Source: Deltaproteobacteria bacterium
Lineage (GTDB): Bacteria; Desulfobacterota; DSM-4660; Desulfatiglandales; HGW-15
Direction of reading: 5' to 3'
DNA: 33,351 nt
NCBI GenBank assembly: GCA_019308985.1
Contig: JAFDHB010000020.1
Location: 1 to 33,351 of the forward strand
Positions within the stretch are counted from its first letter, which is position 1, and each line of letters starts with the position of its first letter. Shown here piece after piece: positions 15,775 through 24,428 of this stretch. The translations under genes and the position numbers were made by a program. The notes under the pieces are model-generated. The model saw nothing but the letters and a program-made list of their open reading frames with translations. It was not told where the DNA came from and searched no databases.

Positions 15775-16662
15775 ATGATTACAGAACAGTTGATGGGGAA
15801 TTTGATCCAGGGTCTTGTGCTCGGGGCGATCTACGGCATGGCCACAATGGGGCTGAGTCTCATCTTCGGGGTTCTCAAGGTCGTGAACGTGGGGCATGGG
15901 GCATTCATCATGGTGGGGGCCTTTGTAACCCTGTGGATGTTCAATCACGCAGGCGCCAACCCCATCTTGGCCATCCCGGTGGCATTTGTCGTGGGGATGA
16001 TAATTGGGGCGATTTTCTACTATGCGGCCATGAGGAGGCTGATAAAGGCGCCTGAGCTCGCGTCTCTTCTCGCGACCTTTTCCGTCGGGGTCCTGTTGGA
16101 GGAAATAGTCAAGCTGGTCTTTGGTTCCGAGTTCCGTGGCTACAACTGGAATGTCGGCAAGATCGACCTCGGGGTCACCGTCTTACCCATGTCCAAGCTT
16201 TACGCATGCATAGGAAGCGCGATCATAGCGCTCCTGCTCTTTTTCTGGTTCAAGAAAACACGGGCGGGTACTGCGATGAGGAGCGTCGTGGAGGATAGCC
16301 AGGGAGCCAGCGTTTGCGGCGTCAATGTGGGAGGGGTCTACGCGATGAGTTTTGCCTTGGGTATAGGATTGACGGTTGCCAGCGGGGTTCTGCTCACCAT
16401 GTTCATTCCCGTGGGGATTAATCCTTACATGGGCGGGGTGTATACCTTGAAGGCGTTTGTGATCGCGGTTCTGGGCGGCCTCGCTTCACCATATGGGGCA
16501 TTCTTCGGGGGGTTGGTTTTCGGCATCATTGAAAACGGCTCATACACCCTCTTCGCCCTGATCCCGGGAGTGGAACCCTTCGCGCTTACGAGGTTCCTGT
16601 CCTTCGTTATTCTCCTTGCAATACTCCTGATAAGGCCCACGGGAATCCTGAGGGGAAAATGA
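15775..16662 (+). CDS. livH: Branched-chain amino acid-type ABC transporter permease LivH
   Basis: A 295-residue inner-membrane permease of the LivH family with about eight predicted membrane segments. The opening NLIQGLVLGAIYGMATMGLSLIFGVLKVVNVGHGAF is typical, as is the region AMRSVVEDSQGASVCGVNV, which includes the EAA-like loop that contacts the ATPases, and AVLGGLASPYGAFFGGLVFG near the end. It forms the transmembrane pore with LivM. The start ATG has only a weak AGAGG-type ribosome-binding site. Its last codon overlaps the livM start (ATGA), a sign of coupled translation and fixed stoichiometry. Confidence 0.92.
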   Translation: MITEQLMGNLIQGLVLGAIYGMATMGLSLIFGVLKVVNVGHGAFIMVGAFVTLWMFNHAGANPILAIPVAFVVGMIIGAIFYYAAMRRLIKAPELASLLATFSVGVLLEEIVKLVFGSEFRGYNWNVGKIDLGVTVLPMSKLYACIGSAIIALLLFFWFKKTRAGTAMRSVVEDSQGASVCGVNVGGVYAMSFALGIGLTVASGVLLTMFIPVGINPYMGGVYTLKAFVIAVLGGLASPYGAFFGGLVFGIIENGSYTLFALIPGVEPFALTRFLSFVILLAILLIRPTGILRGK

Positions 16663-17660
16663 AAAGAAATTTGACTCAATTCTTACCGCTGATACCCGTG
16701 CTTTTGGCCTACCTCGTTCTGTTCGTCATTGGAACGGGCATGACCGGCATGTGGCAACTAGTAGGCATGTTAGCTTTTTACTGTGCACTGGGGCAGGCCT
16801 TTAACATCTTTCTGGGCATGACGGGATATGTTGATTTCGGCTATGTGGCCTTTCTGGGCATCGGAACTTACGGGATGGCCCTGGGAATTACTCGATTGGC
16901 CCATTTTCAGGGCCTGGGCCTATGGATTATCTTGCTTGGCCTGGCATTGGCGGTGGTAATGGCCACCCTGCTGGCCCTTGCGGTGGGTGCCGTAGCCTTG
17001 AGACTGAGGGGTGCTTATTTCGCCATCGCAACCATAGGGGTTAATGAGGGTTTCAGGTACCTGATAGAAGGGGCAAGGATATGGAACGGAGCCGAGGGCA
17101 TCATTTTTACCGCCCAGATGAATGAGGCGTTCGGTAGAGAGACCGCCAGCGCCCTTTCAACCTTCTGGGCGGATGTGATCGTACTCGTCCTTGCCGTGCT
17201 TGCCGCCGTGGTTACCCTCCTGTACATGAGGAGCAAGATCGGCTATGCCTTGACCGCACTGAGGGAAGATGAGGATGCGGCCAAGGTCATGGGGATCAAT
17301 GTAACCAAATTCAAGATCATTGCCTTTATTACCAGCGCCAGCTTCGCAGGACTGCTGGGTGCGGTTTCCTGGGCACTGAAAACCCCATACGTCTTTCCAC
17401 CGGAAGTATTCGAGATCCATTACACGGTCGAGGCAATAATTATTGTGCTTCTTGGAGGCGCGGGCACCCTGCTGGGGCCTGTTGTGGGTGGCCTGATATA
17501 TGGAATAGCCAAATACTATCTCTCGATCATATTGCCGGGATTTCAGCTCCTGATCTTCGCACCCATAATAATCATCATAATAGTAGCCTTCCCCGAGGGA
17601 GTCATCGGGGTCATAAAGTCCAGGACCAGGGGAACCGGATTGGCTCCCTTCATTGAGTAG
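16659..17660 (+). CDS. livM: Branched-chain amino acid-type ABC transporter permease LivM
   Basis: A 333-residue inner-membrane permease of the LivM family, partner of LivH. It shows about ten hydrophobic segments and the family motifs GQAFNIFLGMTGYVDFGYVAFLGIG, LRLRGAYFAIATIGVNEGFRYL and TALREDEDAAKVMGINVTKFKI (EAA loop), then IIVLLGGAGTLLGPVVGG. The gene starts within the livH stop (4-nt ATGA overlap) and ends just before livG, so it belongs to the same transcript. Like other LivM proteins it is somewhat longer than LivH at the N-terminus. Confidence 0.92.
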   Translation: MKRNLTQFLPLIPVLLAYLVLFVIGTGMTGMWQLVGMLAFYCALGQAFNIFLGMTGYVDFGYVAFLGIGTYGMALGITRLAHFQGLGLWIILLGLALAVVMATLLALAVGAVALRLRGAYFAIATIGVNEGFRYLIEGARIWNGAEGIIFTAQMNEAFGRETASALSTFWADVIVLVLAVLAAVVTLLYMRSKIGYALTALREDEDAAKVMGINVTKFKIIAFITSASFAGLLGAVSWALKTPYVFPPEVFEIHYTVEAIIIVLLGGAGTLLGPVVGGLIYGIAKYYLSIILPGFQLLIFAPIIIIIIVAFPEGVIGVIKSRTRGTGLAPFIE

Positions 17661-17667
17661 GAGTGTT

Positions 17668-18477
17668 ATGAGCCTGTTAAGACTGGAAAATGTCACGAAA
17701 CGTTTCGGCGGACTGACCGCCGTGAATAGGTTCAGCATGGAAATTCAGCCTGGTGAACTACTGGGCATAGTCGGTCCCAACGGGAGCGGAAAGACCACCC
17801 TGTTCAATGTCATAAGCGGTGTGTACCCGCCCGATGAAGGGAGAGTCATATTTGAGGGAAAAGACATAACCACTCTACCCGCATACAAGAGGGCGCCCCT
17901 GGGCCTGGGAAGAACTTTCCAGATCTCCCGGCCTTTCAGTTCCGCCACAGTGCGCGAGAATGTGGCAATAGGCGCGATGTTCGGTACCCAGGCACAAAAG
18001 ATCAAGGTTAGAGATGCCTTGAGGGTCGCGGACAAATATGTCGAACTCGTTGGCCTGAAACCCCATGCCGAAAAGTCTGCCGGCTCCCTCACTCCTGTCG
18101 AGAAGAAACTCATGGAAATCGCCCGCGCCCTTGCAATGAGACCAAAGCTCCTTCTTCTCGACGAGGCCATGGCCGGCATGAACCCAAAGGATATAGACAA
18201 TATGGTACGGTTCATCAAGACCGTTAAGGAAGAGGAAGGGATAGCCATTGTTTCAATGGTCGAACACATCATGAGGGCGGTGGCCGGCCTGGCTGAAAGG
18301 GTCATTGTAATGAATCAGGGAGAGAAGATGGTGGATGCCAAGACCCAGGACGCCCTGACAGATCCAAGGGTCATCGATGTATACCTCGGCCGAGCGGCGC
18401 CAAGCGGAAAGGCTGAGGAAACCGGTGGAGGTCCGTCGTACACGGGAAGGGGAAGCGACAGAGATGCTGAAGGTTAA
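17668..18477 (+). CDS. livG: ABC transporter ATP-binding protein LivG
   Basis: A 269-residue ATPase of the Liv importer. Walker A is GPNGSGKTTLFN, the Q-loop region is GLGRTFQISRPF, the signature-motif region is degenerate (SAGSLTPVEKKLMEIARAL in place of LSxGQ), Walker B is LLLLDEAMAGM and the switch histidine is in MVEHIM. These are normal for LivG. ATG 17668 is preferred over the in-frame TTG 17653 because AGGAG lies between them, 4 nt before the ATG. The C-terminus carries about 28 extra residues rich in Gly/Ser/Arg after DVYLGR, where LivG proteins usually end. This tail runs into the livF start, so it may be a result of the 14-nt overlap with livF. Confidence 0.92.
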   Translation: MSLLRLENVTKRFGGLTAVNRFSMEIQPGELLGIVGPNGSGKTTLFNVISGVYPPDEGRVIFEGKDITTLPAYKRAPLGLGRTFQISRPFSSATVRENVAIGAMFGTQAQKIKVRDALRVADKYVELVGLKPHAEKSAGSLTPVEKKLMEIARALAMRPKLLLLDEAMAGMNPKDIDNMVRFIKTVKEEEGIAIVSMVEHIMRAVAGLAERVIVMNQGEKMVDAKTQDALTDPRVIDVYLGRAAPSGKAEETGGGPSYTGRGSDRDAEG

Positions 18478-19171
18478 GAACTTGGAGTCGGGATACGGAC
18501 CAATGCAGGTGCTTTGGCGGCCTAGCCTGGCCGTTGAAAAGGGGACCATTACCTCTCTCCTGGGTCCAAATGGTGTTGGAAAATCGACTCTCCTGTGGAC
18601 CGTCCTGGGCACTGTTTCCCCTTGGGGTGGTGAGATCATATATGAAGACCGGGATGTTACATATCTTCCGCCCCATAGGAAAGTGGATGCCGGCCTCACC
18701 CTGGTCCCGGAGGGAAAACACCTCTTCCGCGAAATGACGGTCCATGAGAACCTTGTGATGGGCGCCTATCTGAGAAGGGCCCGGGAGAATATGGCCAGAT
18801 CCCTGGATCTTGTTTACGGGCTGTTCCCCATACTCAAGGAAAGGAGCAACCAGACGGCAGGTTCCATGAGCGGAGGCGAACAGCAAATGCTGACCATAGC
18901 AAGGGCACTCATGACCGTGCCGAAACTAATCATGCTGGACGAACCGAGCCAAGGCCTTGCCCCAAAGCTGGTATCCCAAGTCTTTGAAACAGTGGTGAAA
19001 ATGAAAAAAGATATGGGTCTTACCATCCTCCTCGTGGAGCAAAATGCAGAGGCATCCCTTGGTGCGGCGAATTACGTCTACATCATGCACGAGGGAAAGA
19101 TAAAGGCGGAAGGCAGACCCGAGGAGATAAAGGATTCACCTGAAATCAGGGAAGCCTATTTGGGCATATGA
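18464..19171 (+). CDS. livF: ABC transporter ATP-binding protein LivF
   Basis: A 235-residue ATPase, the second nucleotide-binding subunit of the Liv importer. It has Walker A GPNGVGKSTLLW, the LivF-typical TLVPEGKHLFREMTVHENL, signature MSGGEQQMLTIARALM, Walker B LIMLDEPSQGLAP and switch His-region LLVEQNAEASL. I set the start at ATG 18464 (MLKVKNLESGYG), the usual LivF N-terminus. An open frame runs upstream to 18377 inside livG but is not needed. The gene overlaps livG by 14 nt. It is the last subunit gene; a weak hairpin and a possible new promoter follow. Confidence 0.92.
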   Translation: MLKVKNLESGYGPMQVLWRPSLAVEKGTITSLLGPNGVGKSTLLWTVLGTVSPWGGEIIYEDRDVTYLPPHRKVDAGLTLVPEGKHLFREMTVHENLVMGAYLRRARENMARSLDLVYGLFPILKERSNQTAGSMSGGEQQMLTIARALMTVPKLIMLDEPSQGLAPKLVSQVFETVVKMKKDMGLTILLVEQNAEASLGAANYVYIMHEGKIKAEGRPEEIKDSPEIREAYLGI

Positions 19172-19239
19172 TAGGATTTGAATACCCTGCCAAAGGCGAG
19201 AAACCCCTCCCATAAGGGCATGATTCGGGGAAGACAAGC

Positions 19240-19272
19240 ACCCGCGTGAGGCCCCGGGTTCATTCTTTTCTT
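19240..19272 (+). terminator. Weak hairpin terminator after livF
   Basis: ACCCG (19240-19244) pairs with CGGGT (19255-19259) around a 10-nt loop and is followed by a T-rich tract (TCATTCTTTTCTT). The stem is short, so read-through into the next gene is likely. Confidence 0.3.
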
Positions 19273-19300
19273 GACAAGCCAATATCATGTCCGGTATCTA
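19271..19300 (+). promoter_or_regulatory. Candidate promoter for the OYE-type reductase
   Basis: A perfect TTGACA (19271-19276) is followed after 18 nt by TATCTA (19295-19300). The -10 box is poor. The start codon of the flavoenzyme is 46 nt downstream. Confidence 0.35.
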
Positions 19301-19346
19301 AAGATTCTTTTGAACCAAGAAAAGGCCAAAGAGGTTCTAAGCGCCT

Positions 19347-21266
19347 ATGACAACACATCTTTTTACCCCTTTTACGATCAAGGGGCTTCACTTCAAGAAC
19401 AGGATCGTGATGCCCGGATTGGCGTCCTTTTTGATCGAGGATGACGGGTCCATCACGGACAGGACGGTTGAACATTACAGGATGCGGGCCGCAGGTGGCC
19501 CCGCCCTGGTAATCGTAGAAGCCCATGCTGTTTCACCCGAAGGTGTAGTCTCAAATCACCAGGCAAGAATATATGATGACAGGTTTATCGAAGGATTGTC
19601 ACGCATCGCGCAGGTCATGAAGTCTGAAGGCGCAATCCCTGCCATCCAGATTCACCATGCAGGCAGGCAGGTCCCCTTTAGGGTCATAAAACGAAGGCCC
19701 CTGGCTCCCTCCCCTCTCCCCTGCCCCACTATCAGGACCGAAGTAGAGCCGCTGGATCATGAAGGCATAAGGAGGATTGTCAAGGCCTTTGGGGAGGCTG
19801 CACGCAGGGCCGTTGAAGCCGGCTTCGAACTACTGGAAATACACGGCGCCCACGGATACCTCATCAATCAGTTCTTGTCCCGCTTTTCCAACATCAGGGA
19901 CGATGAATACGGCGGCGACATTAAAGGGAGGACAAGATTTGCGAGGGAAATCGTTCAGGAAATCAGGAGTCGCGTGGGGGATGATTTTCCACTCTCTTTC
20001 AAGATTAGCGCCCAGGAGTTCGTGCCGGATGGATTGACTGTTGAGGAAAGCATCGAGATCCTCAAGGAAATCGTCCCCCGTGGGATAGATATCCTTCAAA
20101 TATCTGCGGGCAACGACGCCACTCCGGAGTGGATCTGCCAACCCATGTTCATGGAAAAGGCCTGTCTCGTAGACTCCGCCTCCAGAATAAGGGAAGCCCT
20201 GAAAATGCCTGTTATGAGCGTCGGAAGGATAAACGATCCCCTAGTAGCGGAATCTATCATCCAAGAAGGCAAGGCAGACCTCGTGTGCATGGGCAGGGGG
20301 TTACTGGCGGATCCGGAGTTGCCGAGAAAGGCCGAAGAGGGGCAACTGGAGGATATCAGGATTTGCATTGCCTGCAATACCTGCATGGAATCCATTTTCC
20401 GCAGGGGGAGGATAGAATGCCTCGTAAATCCATCTCTCGGCAGGGAAAAAGAAATGGAGATACGTCCCGCCCCAAAAGCAAAGAAAGTCATGGTGGTCGG
20501 TGGCGGGCCGGGAGGTTTGAATGTGGCATGGGTTGCAGCGCATAGAGGCCACGAAGTCCACCTCTATGAAAGACAGTCTGAGCTGGGGGGGCAGCTGAAC
20601 CTGGCCACAATCGCAAGTTACAAGAAGGAGCTTATCAGCCTCATTGAATACCAGAAGCGCCAGGTAAGAAAGTTCGGGGTTAATATTCATCTGAACACAG
20701 AGGTGACTAGCGAGCTCGTAAGACAAGAGGCTCCCGATGTCGTAATTCTGGCCACCGGCTCCGTCCCGATAACGCCTCCTATTCCCGGCATTGATAAACC
20801 TATAGTCGTTCCATTGTCTGATATCCTGAGCGGGATCAGGGCCGTCGAAGGGAAGGTGATCGTGGTCGGAGGAGGGGCAACGGGTTGTGAGGTGGCCCAT
20901 CATCTCTCTGAAAACGGGTGCCGGGTGACAATCGTCGAGATGCTGCCCAAGCTTGCGGAACAACTTGAATCCATTACAAGGAAGGTCTTGATCAAGAGAC
21001 TGAAGGAAAACAAGGCCGAAATCCTGACCGAGCACAAGGTCGTTTCCATAGAGGATAAGGGCGTGAGCGTAACGGACAAGGATGGCAAAGAGTCATTTTT
21101 AGAGGCGGATTCCGTAGTTATCACGATCGGTAACAGGCCTGATAATACCCTTTACGACGACTTGAAGCTTACGGGAATCGAACTCTACCAGATCGGCGAC
21201 TGCCTTGAACCCCGGAGCGCAAAGGCGGCCATCTATGAAGGAGCCGTCATAGGGAGGAAAATCTAG
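19347..21266 (+). CDS. OYE-type NADH:flavin oxidoreductase / enoate or 2,4-dienoyl-CoA reductase-like enzyme
   Basis: A 639-residue flavo-iron-sulfur enzyme. Residues 1-~335 form the old-yellow-enzyme TIM barrel ([32 protein letters not shown], and [16 protein letters not shown]). The [4Fe-4S] cysteines are C340, C343, C346 and C358. Residues ~378-639 form an FAD/NAD(P)H-binding part with VVGGGPGG and a second [12 protein letters not shown]. Relatives reduce activated C=C bonds, using NAD(P)H through FAD, the cluster and FMN (2,4-dienoyl-CoA reductase, clostridial enoate reductase, bile-acid BaiCD/BaiH). The cysteine spacing here is CX2CX2CX11C, one residue shorter than CX2CX3CX11C of E. coli FadH. 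The His of FadH (about 252) seems absent, since that region reads [10 protein letters not shown], closer to enoate reductases. Its position behind the Liv genes suggests it acts on the imported compound. It overlaps the convergent J-domain gene by 20 nt at the 3' end. Confidence 0.85.
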   Translation: MTTHLFTPFTIKGLHFKNRIVMPGLASFLIEDDGSITDRTVEHYRMRAAGGPALVIVEAHAVSPEGVVSNHQARIYDDRFIEGLSRIAQVMKSEGAIPAIQIHHAGRQVPFRVIKRRPLAPSPLPCPTIRTEVEPLDHEGIRRIVKAFGEAARRAVEAGFELLEIHGAHGYLINQFLSRFSNIRDDEYGGDIKGRTRFAREIVQEIRSRVGDDFPLSFKISAQEFVPDGLTVEESIEILKEIVPRGIDILQISAGNDATPEWICQPMFMEKACLVDSASRIREALKMPVMSVGRINDPLVAESIIQEGKADLVCMGRGLLADPELPRKAEEGQLEDIRICIACNTCMESIFRRGRIECLVNPSLGREKEMEIRPAPKAKKVMVVGGGPGGLNVAWVAAHRGHEVHLYERQSELGGQLNLATIASYKKELISLIEYQKRQVRKFGVNIHLNTEVTSELVRQEAPDVVILATGSVPITPPIPGIDKPIVVPLSDILSGIRAVEGKVIVVGGGATGCEVAHHLSENGCRVTIVEMLPKLAEQLESITRKVLIKRLKENKAEILTEHKVVSIEDKGVSVTDKDGKESFLEADSVVITIGNRPDNTLYDDLKLTGIELYQIGDCLEPRSAKAAIYEGAVIGRKI

Positions 21267-21720
21267 AATTCAATTCCCGGTAAGCCCTTTGAATTTCCTT
21301 GAATTTTTCTTCTGCCAGCGACTGGAATTCTTTCCCCAGGTGGGCCACTTTGTCAGGATGGTACTTGTTTACAAGATTGCGATAAGCTGATTTTATCTCT
21401 TCCTTTGAAGCGGTCCTCTCTATGCCCAGCACCTCGTAAGGATCTCTTATGTTCGGGGCTCTCCCGATACCCTCTTCCCCCTTGAACTCCTCTCCCCGCC
21501 ATTCCCTCCTCTGGTACGCTCCTTTGGCCCGAGCACGTTGGTACTGATTGTACATATTTTGGTAATAGGTTCTCTTCTTCCTGTACCTGGAATACTGCCA
21601 CCACAGAAATCCCAACAACAAGAGGTCGTCAATCCACCCCCAGCCGAGGAAAAAGTCGGGCAGTAAATCATAGGGTGAGAGAATATACAAGAGGGGAAGC
21701 AAGTATAGCAAAAATTTCAT
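21247..21720 (-). CDS. Membrane-anchored J-domain protein with DUF1232-like N-terminus
   Basis: A 157-residue protein. Residues 1-~43 are hydrophobic with two membrane segments and read [12 protein letters not shown] and [12 protein letters not shown]. This is like the DUF1232/YkvA signature (SPIDLIPDF..G..DD). A charged linker follows (about 44-90). The C-terminal ~65 residues are a J domain ([22 protein letters not shown] with the HPD triad in KYHPDKV), which would stimulate a DnaK ATPase at the membrane. The DnaJ Gly/Phe and zinc regions are absent, so it is a type III J protein. A modest AGGA Shine-Dalgarno precedes the ATG. The 3' end overlaps the convergent flavoenzyme gene by 20 nt. 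Confidence 0.85.
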   Translation of the reverse strand: MKFLLYLLPLLYILSPYDLLPDFFLGWGWIDDLLLLGFLWWQYSRYRKKRTYYQNMYNQYQRARAKGAYQRREWRGEEFKGEEGIGRAPNIRDPYEVLGIERTASKEEIKSAYRNLVNKYHPDKVAHLGKEFQSLAEEKFKEIQRAYRELNSRFSSL

Positions 21721-21742
21721 AATTGTCCTACTATTGAACTTA

Positions 21743-21825
21743 GGGGCTTCGCCCCGATTGGAATGTTGGAACCATGGAACTCTATCCCATTATTCCATGT
21801 CTGAGGCAAGATTATTAAGCCTCAG
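21743..21825. other. Two hairpins between rmlD-like and J-domain genes
   Basis: GGGGC (21743-21747)/GCCCC (21751-21755) has a 3-nt loop, and CTGAGGC (21801-21807)/GCCTCAG (21819-21825) has an 11-nt loop. Neither has a T-run on the minus strand, so they are not clear intrinsic terminators. Confidence 0.4.
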
Positions 21826-21854
21826 TAAGTATCTATAATTTCCGAGACGTTTGG

Positions 21855-22742
21855 TTAAAGCGTACCGGCCTTTGCCTTCTTGACAAGCTCTTCCCCATAC
21901 CTCTCCAGAAACGCGTCCAAATCCTTTTCCCAGTCTACCATCATATTGAGACCTTGCTTTTTTAACAACCTGTTTTCCAAGATACAATTCTTGGGCCTCT
22001 TGGCAGGCTGCGTTAGATCTTCAATTTTGCACGGTTGGAGCGATATTTTCAATCCTAATTTCTGAAAAACATATTCGGCGAACTCATATCTGGTACAGTA
22101 GCCTTCGGCAGTGGCATGAAAGGTCCCCATGGCGTCTTTTGATATCAGTTCCCGGATCTGAAGTGCCAGGCGCCTCGTCCAGGTGGCTGACCCGATCTGG
22201 TCTGTGATCACTTGCAGTTTCTTCTTTTTCTTGCCAAGGGTGTTCCTCAAGATAGATTTTATGAAGTTGTTCCCGTTGATTCCATACAGCCATCCCGTTC
22301 TGATTATAATATAGTCGGGGGCGTTTTCCTTCACGGCGATCTCGCTTTCCATCTTGCTCTGTCCGTATGCGGATATAGGGGACATGGTGTCATCCTCAAA
22401 ATAGGGTTGTGGTGGCATCTTCTTCCCGTCAAACACGTAATCCGAAGAAATATGAATCATCTTGCACTCGTATCTTGCAGAGGCCTGAGCAAGGTTTCTC
22501 GGACCTTCAATATTCACCTTCCTTACCTTGAATGATTCCTTTTCGCATGCATCAACATCTGTGAATGCCGCACAATTGAGCACAATGTCGGGTTTCACGC
22601 TCTGAAGTGTTTCAATCACCTTATCCCAGCTGATTATGTCCAGTTCCTTCTTTTCTGGTGCTACAACGTCATATTGCTGGCTCAAAACCTCCTTACAATC
22701 GCTTCCCAACATTCCTTTTCCGCCAACTAGTAGAATTTTCAT
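21855..22742 (-). CDS. rmlD: RmlD-family dTDP-4-dehydrorhamnose reductase / sugar-nucleotide reductase
   Basis: A 295-residue extended short-chain dehydrogenase of the RmlD family, which reduces the 4-keto group of dTDP-6-deoxy-L-lyxo-4-hexulose to form dTDP-L-rhamnose for cell-surface polysaccharide. The N-terminal Rossmann motif is LLVGGKGMLGSD, followed by LDIISWDKV, NCAAFTDVDACE, ISSDYVFDG, the catalytic SAYGQSKMESE (YxxxK) and RTGWLYG, all RmlD hallmarks. The start is ATG 22742, giving MKILLVGGKG; an upstream in-frame ATG would add 26 unrelated residues and is rejected. No other rhamnose gene (rmlA, B, C) is in the window, so it is either a dispersed pathway gene or an RmlD relative with another sugar nucleotide. 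Confidence 0.85.
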   Translation of the reverse strand: MKILLVGGKGMLGSDCKEVLSQQYDVVAPEKKELDIISWDKVIETLQSVKPDIVLNCAAFTDVDACEKESFKVRKVNIEGPRNLAQASARYECKMIHISSDYVFDGKKMPPQPYFEDDTMSPISAYGQSKMESEIAVKENAPDYIIIRTGWLYGINGNNFIKSILRNTLGKKKKKLQVITDQIGSATWTRRLALQIRELISKDAMGTFHATAEGYCTRYEFAEYVFQKLGLKISLQPCKIEDLTQPAKRPKNCILENRLLKKQGLNMMVDWEKDLDAFLERYGEELVKKAKAGTL

Positions 22743-23264
22743 GACACCATTACCCCCTGCATACTGTTTCAACCTCTCTGGTTTTTGATTCCCCGCAGCT
22801 TGCTGCCTATGATCATGCATAATACCTCTGGATCTGTCATGGACTTTAGGGCATCCAGGAGCCAGGAGTCAGAATCCAGAAGTACAAGCCTAACATAAAG
22901 CCCTTTGTATGGCTGTGTTATTCTGGCGGCAGAGCTGAATTCCGGCTTCCTAATATCGCTGGTCGCCTCGGGCCATAGCCCCGTCAAAAAGGATGCGCCG
23001 GAATCGTCCATGTTCTGGGACTTGTCCAGCGATTTGTGGTCCAGTTCCTGGACGGGGTTTTCTTCATCAAAATGGGCTTGTTAAACAATCAAAGATTATG
23101 GTAGTGTTCGCTCTTAGCAAAGGAGATGTGCCTTATTCTGTCCCTTGCAAAAACCAGGTAGTCTACTGCTTTTGCATGTCTAAAGCAACAAAACCCTTGA
23201 GAAATATTCCTCGTCTCCCCAGGGCGCGGTTATCCTATTTAATAATTTTTTTAGGATTTTCAAG
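22743..23264. other. 522-nt gene-poor stretch between divergent genes
   Basis: No convincing gene. Small open frames exist on both strands (about 80 and 97 codons) but have no family features or good ribosome-binding sites. It holds a short degenerate tandem repeat at 22856-22883 and an imperfect inverted pair (GAATTCCGGC near 22938-22947; GCCGGAATC near 22998-23006). I see no clear promoter for the TRAP cluster. The mixed composition suggests old insertions or decayed sequence. Confidence 0.6.
22856..22883. repeat. Degenerate heptanucleotide tandem repeat (4 units)
   Basis: Four consecutive 7-nt units read CAGGAGC, CAGGAGT, CAGAATC and CAGAAGT (consensus CAGRAKY). Heptamer arrays of this type are familiar to me from intergenic regions of deltaproteobacterial genomes. 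Confidence 0.55.
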
Positions 23265-24428
23265 GTGTTTTCAAAAAAAACATTGATATTTCTCTGCATT
23301 ATTCTCTCCGCCCAAATTGGCTATGACGCAAATGCAGCCAGACGGATTAACAGCGCGGTATTGAGGGGTATTGAATATCTCTATGACTGGAAGTTCTCCG
23401 AGGCAGAAGATCTCTTCAGAGGAGTGGTTGTCAAAAACCCTTCAGACCCGATGGGATATTTTTACCTGGCCATGGTGAGCTGGTCACGGCTTGCATCCGG
23501 CTTCTGGACAAAAGAACTGGTAAGAGAATACGGCAGGCGCATAGACAAGAGCATTTCCGTGGCGGAAAGGAAAATCCAACGAGACCAACCGAACAGCATG
23601 GATTATCTCTACCTGGGAGGTGCGCTGGGTTATAAGGGGCGCTTTGAATTGATGAAAAAGAAGTACCTTTCGTCTTTCTTTTTGGCCGTTCAGGCCGTGG
23701 ATGCCCTCAAGACCTCACGGCAAATGGACCCCGATAACAAGGATGTCCTCTTTGGGCTGGGGCTCTTTGATTACTATACAGCAAAGTTCAAGGGCGTTCT
23801 AAGGTTCTTGACTTATCTTTTCGTCAACAGGAACAGTAAGGAGGAAGGTCTGAGAAAACTGCACGAGGCAGCAGAAGATGCTGTTTATTCTTCCACAGAG
23901 GCGAAAAGCATGCTCCTTCACATATATCTTTTTCTTGAAGACAATGAGTACAGCAAGGCCCTTCCTATAGCAAAAGAGCTTGCTGCCAGGTTCAGAAACA
24001 ATCCGCGATTCAAATTTCTGCAAGGGGTCTCTTACATCAGACTGGATATGGATTCCAAGTATCGCCAAACAGTTGAATACCTGAACAGGGAGGCCGGCGC
24101 AAGAACTCTCTTGCAGGAAAAGACCAAATGGCGGAACCGGGCCTTTTACCTTCAGGCATGTTACCTGCTTCTTCGGGGCCATCAGAGGGAAGCAAGATCA
24201 AAACTCAATGAAGTTTTGTCAAACTCTGATCCCTCATACGATCCTGCGATGGCGGCATGGCCCTTGTTGAAAATAGGAATGGCGTACGATGTAGAAGGGA
24301 GACGGAAAGAGGCCTTGGAGTATTACAAGAAGGTCCTGGGGCTGGCAAATGGCGCAGGGGCACAGTTTTTGGCAGAGAAGTATATGGACGAACCAGTAGA
24401 AGAAGGAGATCCTTTTCTTGCGTACTAG
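23265..24428 (+). CDS. Secreted TPR-repeat protein of the TRAP cluster
   Basis: A 387-residue exported protein. A signal peptide of about 24 residues (MFSKKTLIFLCIILSAQIG, cleavage after ANA) precedes an all-helical body with tetratricopeptide-like units, for example YDWKFSEAEDLFRGVVVKNP at ~40-59 and GRRKEALEYYKKVLGLANG near the C-terminus. The likely start is GTG 23265, 8 nt after AGGA at 23253-23256. It overlaps the TatT gene by 11 nt, so it belongs to the TRAP operon. No enzyme motif is present; a role as a periplasmic docking or scaffold protein for the transporter is inferred from neighbours. A TPR protein (Tp0954) also precedes the comparable treponemal TRAP genes. Confidence 0.75.
   Translation: MFSKKTLIFLCIILSAQIGYDANAARRINSAVLRGIEYLYDWKFSEAEDLFRGVVVKNPSDPMGYFYLAMVSWSRLASGFWTKELVREYGRRIDKSISVAERKIQRDQPNSMDYLYLGGALGYKGRFELMKKKYLSSFFLAVQAVDALKTSRQMDPDNKDVLFGLGLFDYYTAKFKGVLRFLTYLFVNRNSKEEGLRKLHEAAEDAVYSSTEAKSMLLHIYLFLEDNEYSKALPIAKELAARFRNNPRFKFLQGVSYIRLDMDSKYRQTVEYLNREAGARTLLQEKTKWRNRAFYLQACYLLLRGHQREARSKLNEVLSNSDPSYDPAMAAWPLLKIGMAYDVEGRRKEALEYYKKVLGLANGAGAQFLAEKYMDEPVEEGDPFLAY

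Noticed and set aside
22769..23286. Two short open frames (80 codons minus, 97 codons plus)
   Set aside because: No recognisable motif and no good ribosome-binding site; the region contains tandem heptamers and odd composition.
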